Below are positions 6,942 through 11,695 of a DNA stretch of 11,695 nt, piece after piece. Both the position numbers and the translations under genes were made by a program. The notes under the pieces were generated by a model. That model worked only from the letters and a program-made list of their open reading frames with translations, had not been told where the DNA came from and made no database searches. Source of the DNA: Christensenella sp. UBA1242 (GTDB taxonomy: Bacteria > Bacillota > Clostridia > Christensenellales > UBA1242); NCBI GenBank assembly GCA_002308915.1, contig DBWI01000016.1:289-11983 (forward strand), given 5' to 3'. Position 1 is the stretch's first letter, and the number at the start of each line of letters is the position of its first letter.

Positions 6942-7661
6942 TTATCTTTGTTTTAGTATTTCATAAACTGCAATTCCACATGCCACACTAGCGTTTAGAC
7001 TGTTTATTTGTCCTTTTTGAGCAAGTGTTACAATTTCATCACAATTTTGTTTTACAAGTCTTGAAATTCCAAAGCCTTCACTGCCAACAACCAAAGCAAT
7101 TGGCCCTGTGAGATTTGCTTTGTATATATCTTGACCACCAAGTTCCAAACCATATACCCAAATGTTTTGCTTTTTGAGTTCTTCGATTGTCGTGTTTAAG
7201 TTTGTTACACTTGCAATTCTCATATTACTAACAGCACCTGCACTTGTTTTTATTACGGTGTCATTTACTTGGCAAGCTCTGTGCTTTGGAATTATTATTC
7301 CATGAACACCAGCACATTCACAAGTTCTTATTATTGCACCAAAGTTATGTGGATCTTCTATTCCATCAAGAATTACAATAAAGGGTGCTTCACCTTTTGA
7401 ATTTGAATAATCCAAAATATCTTGCAAATCACAATAATCAAAATCTACTGTGTCCGCAATAAATCCTTGATGTCTTTTGAGTTCACTCTTTTTGTCAAGC
7501 ACTTCTTTTGACACAAAATCTATTCTAATTTTTTTCTCTTTTGCAAGTGAAATTATTTGATTGCTTGCTGTGTCGTGCAAATTGTTTTGTACATATAACT
7601 TGTTTATTGTTTTGCCACCAACAATAAGTTCTCTTACAGAATTTTTTCCTTCAACATTCAT
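6942..7661 (-). CDS. rlmB: 23S rRNA 2'-O-ribose methyltransferase RlmB (SpoU/TrmH family)
   Basis: The protein has 239 residues, the usual length. It is expected to methylate the 2'-OH of a peptidyl-transferase-loop guanosine in 23S rRNA (Gm2251 in E. coli numbering) using S-adenosylmethionine. An N-terminal L30e-like substrate domain includes KRHQGFIA (62-69). The SPOUT domain carries motif 1 LDGIEDPHNFGAIIRT (98-113, Asn106 and Arg112), motif 2 VVGSEGFGIS (191-200), and motif 3 INSLNASVACGIAVYE (219-234), which form the knotted cofactor site. The ATG at 7661 overlaps the mrnC stop as ATGA, with GGGAG (7673-7669) at 7-nt spacing, so the two genes are translationally coupled. It is the second gene of the sigH operon. 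Confidence 0.95.
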   Translation of the reverse strand: MNVEGKNSVRELIVGGKTINKLYVQNNLHDTASNQIISLAKEKKIRIDFVSKEVLDKKSELKRHQGFIADTVDFDYCDLQDILDYSNSKGEAPFIVILDGIEDPHNFGAIIRTCECAGVHGIIIPKHRACQVNDTVIKTSAGAVSNMRIASVTNLNTTIEELKKQNIWVYGLELGGQDIYKANLTGPIALVVGSEGFGISRLVKQNCDEIVTLAQKGQINSLNASVACGIAVYEILKQR

Positions 7662-8035
7662 ACATTTTCTCCCATAGACAAATTTAATATTTCTTCAAGC
7701 CTTTGTTGTTGCTTGGTCAAATACAAATATCCAACAAGTGCTTCAAAACTTGTTGCCTGCTTGTAATCTTTTACACTGGCGTTTTTGGCATTGTGATGAA
7801 TTTTGGTGTTTCTTGCTTTTCTGACAATATCTTTTTCTTGTTCTGTTAAGTTTGGCATCAATAAATCAAGCACCTTGCTTTGTGTTTCCGCCTTGCAATA
7901 ATGTGCAGACATTTTGTGGTAATCATTAATTTTCAAAACGTCATTTGCCACAATATGCTCTCTCACAAACATAGTGTGAACACTATCCCCAATAAATGCA
8001 AGTGCCAAAGGACTTAGTTGTGTATAATTTTCCAA
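7658..8035 (-). CDS. mrnC: Mini-ribonuclease III MrnC
   Basis: The protein has 125 residues from a TTG at 8035. It is a homodimeric RNase III catalytic domain without the dsRNA-binding domain, which matures 23S rRNA ends in Bacillota. The RNase III signature LALAFIGDSVHTMFVREH (10-27) contains catalytic Asp17. RKARNTK follows in the middle, and ATSFEALVGYLYL (94-106) holds Glu98. The frame continues upstream to a GTG at 8095, but that codon lies between the -35 and -10 elements of a strong promoter and family homology begins only near residue 5. The TTG has a near-ideal GGGAG site 7 nt upstream. It is the first gene of the mrnC-rlmB-sigH operon and ends in an ATGA overlap with rlmB. Confidence 0.93.
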   Translation of the reverse strand: MENYTQLSPLALAFIGDSVHTMFVREHIVANDVLKINDYHKMSAHYCKAETQSKVLDLLMPNLTEQEKDIVRKARNTKIHHNAKNASVKDYKQATSFEALVGYLYLTKQQQRLEEILNLSMGENV

Positions 8036-8042
8036 AAAATTT

Positions 8043-8047
8043 CTCCC
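8043..8047 (-). promoter_or_regulatory. RBS deciding the TTG start of mrnC
   Basis: GGGAG on the - strand lies 7 nt before TTG 8035. The same site type precedes rlmB and the RBBP9-like hydrolase, so it is this genome's standard ribosome site. Confidence 0.78.
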
Positions 8048-8077
8048 AAATGAATATTTAAAACTCAATTTCAACCT

Positions 8078-8106
8078 AGTATAATGCTTATCCACAGCCT
8101 TGTCAA
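8078..8106 (-). promoter_or_regulatory. Sigma-A-type promoter of mrnC-rlmB-sigH containing a DnaA box
   Basis: On the - strand, a perfect TTGACA (8106-8101) is separated by exactly 17 bp from TATACT (8083-8078). The predicted start near 8071 leaves a leader of about 36 nt to TTG 8035. A perfect DnaA box (8088-8096) occupies the spacer, so DnaA bound there would compete with RNA polymerase. This is an inference from position only. Confidence 0.75.
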
Positions 8107-8150
8107 ATACAAAAACTCGTATTTATTTGGCTTAAAACAAAAAGTGGAAA

Positions 8151-8169
8151 AGTTATCCACATTTCCACA
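8151..8169 (+). repeat. 19-bp direct repeat, copy 1 (DnaA box plus degenerate box)
   Basis: AGTTATCCACATTTCCACA is identical to copy 2 at 8246-8264, 95 bp away (about nine helical turns). It combines a perfect DnaA box with an overlapping near-box. Confidence 0.95.
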
Positions 8170-8223
8170 ATTGCATATTTATTCATTTTGATTTTTAAAT
8201 ATAAATTTTTGTTGAAAACTGGC

Positions 8224-8255
8224 AAAAAGTGGATAAATATTGTAGAGTTATCCAC
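8224..8255 (-). terminator. Weak terminator-like hairpin formed by inverted DnaA boxes
   Basis: GTGGATAA (8229-8236) and TTATCCAC (8248-8255) form a perfect 8-bp inverted repeat with an 11-nt loop. The - strand RNA would continue into five U (8228-8224). It could end the Ca2+-ATPase/hydrolase transcript, for which no better terminator is visible, but the stem is AT-rich and is equally explained as paired DnaA boxes. Confidence 0.3.
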
Positions 8256-8264
8256 ATTTCCACA
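8246..8264 (+). repeat. 19-bp direct repeat, copy 2 (DnaA box plus degenerate box)
   Basis: This is an exact copy of 8151-8169; the flanking bases differ, so the identity is limited to the box pair. It is preceded by an inverted near-box at 8228-8236. Confidence 0.95.
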
Positions 8265-8276
8265 TATTGTTATGAT

Positions 8277-8285
8277 ATTATAACA
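8277..8285 (-). promoter_or_regulatory. Possible extended -10 promoter inside the DnaA cluster
   Basis: The - strand reads TGTTATAAT, a perfect TATAAT preceded by TG at extended -10 spacing. No good -35 is seen (CCAGTT at 17 bp). Transcription would start near 8270 and run leftward through DnaA boxes toward mrnC. Confidence 0.33.
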
Positions 8286-8393
8286 ATGTTTTGACATATA
8301 ACTGGCATCTGTAAATTATATGAATGTGAATAACTTGTTGATACACTTTTTAGACAATTTTTTGTTTTGTAATTCGCTTTTTAATTTCTATTC

Positions 8394-8960
8394 TCACAAA
8401 TGTTTTTCTTTTGTAATTATATCTATTATATCTGGTATTTCTTTAACTCCAGAAGTTTTTCCAAAATGTCCTTGATTTGGCAAGAATACTGGAACTGCTT
8501 GCAATTTTTGATTGTATTTTTCTAATTGAGAAAGTTTGTATATATGATCTGTGTCGCTGTATATGTTATAAATTTTGTTGTTGAGTTTCAAAAATTCATT
8601 TACATCTTGATTTGTTGGAATAAATGGCATCAAAAAGCGAAGTTGATCTGCAATCTCATTTTCTTCACAAATTCCACCAGCAATTGTGATAATAAGTTTG
8701 TTCGCTATTTTGTTTGCATTGCAATATTTGACAATAAACAAGCACGCCAAGCTGTGACAAATAAATATACTGTCATCTTCTATTTGATTTTTTATTTTGT
8801 CCATTTCATCAAACCAAGAATTTAATGTTATATCCTTTCCTGTTGTGAATGATGGTTGAAATATTTTATAACCCAATCGAGTTAAATCTTCTTTTAGTTT
8901 TATACCAAAAGAAGAATCAACACTTCCACTCATTCCATGCAAAATAAAAGCCTTTTTCAT
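8394..8960 (-). CDS. RBBP9/YdeN-like small alpha/beta hydrolase
   Basis: The protein has 188 residues, typical for the RBBP9 (DUF1234-type serine hydrolase) family. KAFILHGMSGS (3-13) is the first strand and oxyanion loop. LNSWFDEMDKI (46-56) matches the family's conserved Trp segment. The nucleophile elbow is CHSLA with Ser70, lacking both glycines of G-x-S-x-G. SDTDHIY supplies the acid (probably Asp138) and NQGHFG the catalytic His165. There is no signal peptide, so it should be cytosolic; the substrate is unknown. ATG 8960 has GGGAG (8971-8967) at 6-nt spacing and follows the Ca2+-ATPase stop by 11 nt, so the two are probably co-transcribed. No strong terminator follows before the DnaA-box region. 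Confidence 0.87.
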   Translation of the reverse strand: MKKAFILHGMSGSVDSSFGIKLKEDLTRLGYKIFQPSFTTGKDITLNSWFDEMDKIKNQIEDDSIFICHSLACLFIVKYCNANKIANKLIITIAGGICEENEIADQLRFLMPFIPTNQDVNEFLKLNNKIYNIYSDTDHIYKLSQLEKYNQKLQAVPVFLPNQGHFGKTSGVKEIPDIIDIITKEKHL

Positions 8961-8971
8961 GTACTTCTCCC

Positions 8972-11593
8972 TTATTTATCCCTGTAAACTTGCCTTAACA
9001 CAACTTTGCAAATTTCACTAATCACAAACATTCCTGCTGTTAAACCAAGAATGATAAGCCACTCCATTCCACTAACAACTTTTAATCCAATAATAGTTCC
9101 AACTGGAGTGAATGCAAATATTGCAAGAATTACAAGACCAACACCAAGTGCAAGCCAAATCCATTTGTTTTTGAACATATCTTTGCCAAATGCAAAATAT
9201 GAAGTTCGTATTGAAAGCATATACACAAGCTGAACAAGATTGAGTGTATAGAAAGCCATACTTGTTGCAATATCTTCATTAAACATATTACCAATGCTAA
9301 ATGCAGTTAAAACACATGCTGTTTGAACAATTCCCATAATGAGCATTTGTATTCCCATTCCATTTGCAAAAATGGTTTGATTACTCTTTCGCGGTGGTTT
9401 GTTCATAATGTCTTTTTCTGGGAGTTCCATTCCAAGTGCAATTGCTGGCAAACTATCTGTAATTAAATTGACAAATAAAATTTGTACTGGAAGCAAAAAT
9501 CTGAGTGCCGGATAAATTATTGTTGCAAGAAGTAATGAGAATATTTCTGCAAAATTTGCCGCAAACAAGAAACCTATTGTTTTCTTTATGTTTGAATAAA
9601 TTCTTCTACCTTCACCAACAGCAACAATTATTGTTGCAAAGTTGTCATCTGTTACAATCATGTCGGCAACTTCTTTTGTTACATCTGTGCCTGTTATTCC
9701 CATACCAACACCAATGTCAGCTGTCTTTAGACTTGGAGCATCATTAACACCATCACCAGTCATTGCAACAATCTTACCTAAACTTTTGAATGTTTTTACT
9801 ATTCTAACTTTGTTTTCTGGACTAACACGAGCATAAACTTTAATTTTGTTGATTATCTTGAGATACTCTTCATCACTCAATTCATCAAGCTCGGCACCTG
9901 TTAACACTTCGTCTTCGTTTTCACAAATACCAATTTCCTTTGCAATAGCCAACGCTGTTATTGCATGGTCACCAGTAATCATAATTGGTGTCATGTGTGC
10001 TTTCTTACATTTCTTTACCGCACTGACAGCTTCTTTTCTTGGTGGGTCTATCATTCCAACAAGACCAACAAAAGTTAAGTCATCTTCTTCTAATTTTTGT
10101 CCATTGTTGTAATCAACATTTTTAACTGCAAAAGCAAGAACACGAAGTGCATTTTTTGCCATTTCTTTGTTTGCTGCAACAATTGATTTTTTGTCTTGAC
10201 TTGTTAATTCTTGAACACTGCCATTGATAAGAATTTTTGTACAATGTTTAAGAATTTCATCTGTTCCACCTTTTGTGTATGAAACAAACTTTCCTTCTTG
10301 CTCGTTTAGTGTTGTCATCATTTTTCTGTTGCTGTCAAATGGAATTTCGGCAACACGAATATTGTCTGCTTCTGCTTGAACTTTTTTTAGTCCATAAATA
10401 TCTGAAAAGTCAACAAGTGCAGTTTCTGTTGGATCACCAACATAACCTTTTTGACTATATGCACTATCGTTGCACAACGTCATTGTTTTGAGTAGTGTAA
10501 AAAATACAATATCTTCAACACTATGTGTTTCTTGAACATCACCATTGTAATATACCTTTCTTACTGTCATTACATTTTGTGTTAATGTTCCCGTTTTGTC
10601 GCTACAAATAATTTCTGTACTGCCAAGAGTTTCAACTGCTTGCAATCTTTTTACTATTGCTTTCTTTTTTGAAAGTCTGCCAACTCCAATACTCATAATA
10701 ATTGTAATTACTGCTGGCAAACTTTCTGGAATTGCTGCAACAGAAATTGCAACCGCTGTTAAAAATGCTTCAATAACACTGCCATTTGGCTTGAGTAATA
10801 ATTCTAATCCAAATGTTAATGCTGCAATAATAAGTACAATTATTGTTATCACCTTGCCAACCATTTTTATACTTTTTTGAAGTGGCGTTAAACTCTTGTC
10901 CGCTTCGGAAAGCATAGTAGCAATTTTTCCAAGTTCTGTATCTTTTCCTGTTGCAACACAAACACCATGTGCTCTGCCTATTGTTACAACACTACCTTTG
11001 TATGCCATATTTTTTCTGTCACCAAGTGGAGTGTTTTCTTTACAGACAAAGTTGTGGTCTTTTTCTACTGCCAAACTTTCACCAGTAAGTGAACTTTCAT
11101 CACACTTGATGTTTGCACTACTAACAAGTCTTAGGTCTGCTGGAACAATATCTCCCGCTTCCAAAACAACAATATCTCCAACAACAATATCTTTGCTTAA
11201 AACCTTTTTAACTTCGCCATCACGCATCACTTTGCAATATGGTTCGCTCATGGAAAGCAGTGCCTTCATTTCTTGTTCGGCTTTTATCTCTTGCACATAA
11301 CCAATAATTGCATTCAATATTACAATAGCAAGAATGATAATTCCATCAATCATATTTTCCATATCTTTTTGAATGATTGCCATTGCAATTGAGATTGCAG
11401 CGGCAACAAGCAAAATGATAATCATGATATCTGCAAACTGAGAGAAAAATCTTGCGATCTTACTCTTTTGCTTTTTTGGTGGCAAAACATTTTCGCCATT
11501 TTGTTCTAGCCTTTTTTTTGCTTCCGAAGATTTGAGCCCGTCTTCGGTTGAACAAACTTCTTTTAAACTTTCTTCAACTGTTTTTGTATACAT
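8972..11593 (-). CDS. P-type cation ATPase, SERCA-like Ca2+ transporter (type IIA)
   Basis: The protein has 873 residues and is full length. An N-terminal cation-ATPase domain (VEESLKEV...) precedes TM1-2 (about 52-100). The actuator domain has TGES at 170-173 (SSLTGESLAVEK). TM4 carries IPESLPA (288-294); Glu290 is the site II ligand, and the usual Gly of PEGLPA is Ser. The phosphorylated Asp332 is in SDKTGTLT, a KGGTDEIL segment binds nucleotide, and MITGDH (538-543) and TGDGVND (612-618) complete the phosphorylation domain. TM5 keeps Asn680 and Glu683 (AANFAEIF) and TM6 keeps NLITDSLPA (709-717, Asn709, Thr712, Asp713), matching both Ca2+ sites of SERCA, so Ca2+ export is the best reading; Mn2+ or another cation is possible. 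ATG 11593 follows AAAGG (11605-11601). It is the first gene of a two-gene operon. Confidence 0.94.
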   Translation of the reverse strand: MYTKTVEESLKEVCSTEDGLKSSEAKKRLEQNGENVLPPKKQKSKIARFFSQFADIMIIILLVAAAISIAMAIIQKDMENMIDGIIILAIVILNAIIGYVQEIKAEQEMKALLSMSEPYCKVMRDGEVKKVLSKDIVVGDIVVLEAGDIVPADLRLVSSANIKCDESSLTGESLAVEKDHNFVCKENTPLGDRKNMAYKGSVVTIGRAHGVCVATGKDTELGKIATMLSEADKSLTPLQKSIKMVGKVITIIVLIIAALTFGLELLLKPNGSVIEAFLTAVAISVAAIPESLPAVITIIMSIGVGRLSKKKAIVKRLQAVETLGSTEIICSDKTGTLTQNVMTVRKVYYNGDVQETHSVEDIVFFTLLKTMTLCNDSAYSQKGYVGDPTETALVDFSDIYGLKKVQAEADNIRVAEIPFDSNRKMMTTLNEQEGKFVSYTKGGTDEILKHCTKILINGSVQELTSQDKKSIVAANKEMAKNALRVLAFAVKNVDYNNGQKLEEDDLTFVGLVGMIDPPRKEAVSAVKKCKKAHMTPIMITGDHAITALAIAKEIGICENEDEVLTGAELDELSDEEYLKIINKIKVYARVSPENKVRIVKTFKSLGKIVAMTGDGVNDAPSLKTADIGVGMGITGTDVTKEVADMIVTDDNFATIIVAVGEGRRIYSNIKKTIGFLFAANFAEIFSLLLATIIYPALRFLLPVQILFVNLITDSLPAIALGMELPEKDIMNKPPRKSNQTIFANGMGIQMLIMGIVQTACVLTAFSIGNMFNEDIATSMAFYTLNLVQLVYMLSIRTSYFAFGKDMFKNKWIWLALGVGLVILAIFAFTPVGTIIGLKVVSGMEWLIILGLTAGMFVISEICKVVLRQVYRDK

Positions 11594-11611
11594 AATTTTT
11601 CCTTTATTGTA

Positions 11612-11640
11612 AGTATATATATTTAATAGAAAATAATCAA
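11612..11640 (-). promoter_or_regulatory. Candidate promoter of the Ca2+-ATPase operon
   Basis: On the - strand, TTGATT (11640-11635) lies 17 bp before TATACT (11617-11612). The predicted start near 11605 coincides with the ribosome site, so the leader would be about 12 nt. The rest of 11594-11695 is AT-rich with no gene seen. Chance matches are likely in such sequence. Confidence 0.42.
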
Positions 11641-11695
11641 ATATTTAAAACATCAAAACACAAAAATTTTATTAATTAATTATAAATTTGAAAAA

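Larger units (their letters stand above)
8088..8333. other. DnaA-box cluster: candidate replication origin or DnaA control/titration region
   Basis: Four perfect matches to TTATNCACA occur: 8088-8096 (+), 8153-8161 (+), 8248-8256 (+) and 8325-8333 (-, TTATTCACA). Four more differ by one base from the relaxed TTWTNCACA: 8143-8151 (-), 8161-8169 (+), 8228-8236 (-) and 8256-8264 (+). They form two modules with the same order and orientation, separated by a very AT-rich stretch (8170-8220) that could serve as an unwinding element. With about 70% AT assumed, roughly 0.02 perfect boxes would be expected in 250 bp over both strands. The gene-free interval is 8036-8393. No dnaA, dnaN or rpmH is nearby, and sampled GC skew does not change sign here, so a function as oriC is unproven. 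Confidence 0.8.

Noticed and set aside
8103..8297. A 64-residue open frame on the - strand across the DnaA-box region
   Set aside because: It has no ribosome site, translates repeated DnaA boxes and AT-rich sequence into low-complexity hydrophobic residues, and resembles no known protein.
8099..8298. Two 8-of-9 matches to the Spo0A box TTTGTCRAA (8099-8107 on +, 8290-8298 on -)
   Set aside because: One is simply the complement of the TTGACA -35 element, and single-mismatch matches are common by chance in such AT-rich DNA.
8291..8321. TTGACA on the + strand at 8291-8296 as a rightward promoter
   Set aside because: There is no good -10 at 16-18 bp, and every gene to the right is on the opposite strand.
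7658..8960. Reassigned TGA (code 4) usage
   Set aside because: TGA ends mrnC, queH and the RBBP9-like hydrolase at family-consistent lengths, and no conserved Trp is coded by TGA.
9006..11300. Several + strand open frames of 60-134 codons opposite the Ca2+-ATPase gene
   Set aside because: They are antisense shadows of a well-conserved 873-residue gene, without ribosome sites or recognisable domains.
1..11695. CRISPR array, tRNA, prophage, IS or toxin-antitoxin genes
   Set aside because: None was seen. The only exact direct repeat noticed is the 19-bp DnaA-box pair, and no transposase or integrase motif occurs.

Overview
The window comes from an AT-rich, low-GC bacterium, most likely an uncultured member of the Bacillota (Clostridia or Bacilli). 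The evidence is the mrnC-rlmB-sigH gene order known from Bacillus subtilis, GGGAG/AGGAG-type ribosome sites, A/T-ending codons, use of TTG and GTG starts, and an ATPase close to the Gram-positive SERCA-like calcium pumps. TGA is used as a stop (mrnC, queH, the RBBP9-like hydrolase), so this is not a code-4 mollicute. No tRNA, rRNA, IS element, phage gene or CRISPR array is visible.

Layout. (1) Bases 2-2786, + strand: a 5'-truncated MacB-type ABC transporter (ATPase fused to an FtsX-like permease), then a small histidine-phosphatase-like protein. A bidirectional hairpin terminator at 2793-2825 separates them from the convergent genes. (2) Bases 2824-6242, - strand: a tightly packed operon, in transcription order an unrecognised 158-residue protein, queH, a type I signal peptidase, recF and an alpha/beta hydrolase. 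It has a candidate promoter at 6259-6287, and all junctions overlap or nearly touch. (3) Bases 6346-8035, - strand: mrnC-rlmB-sigH, with a strong sigma-A-type promoter at 8078-8106 and a terminator at 6315-6347. (4) Bases 8036-8393: about 360 bp without a gene, carrying a dense cluster of DnaA boxes. (5) Bases 8394-11593, - strand: a P-type Ca2+-ATPase followed by a small RBBP9-like hydrolase.

The most notable element is the DnaA-box cluster. Four perfect TTATNCACA boxes and four near-matches lie within about 250 bp, arranged as two similar modules that share a 19-bp exact repeat. The leftmost perfect box sits in the 17-bp spacer of the mrnC-rlmB-sigH promoter. The region could be a relocated oriC, a DnaA-titrating locus, or a switch coupling DnaA to the sigH operon. 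Hand-sampled GC skew shows no sign change here, which weighs against an established bidirectional origin. dnaA and dnaN are not in the window, although recF is.

Functionally, the two central operons mix RNA maturation and modification (mrnC, rlmB, queH), recombination and replication repair (recF), protein export (signal peptidase) and transcription control (sigH). This is a housekeeping neighbourhood, not a mobile or defence island. I see no convincing new multi-gene system; the novelty lies in the regulatory architecture around 8.08-8.33 kb.
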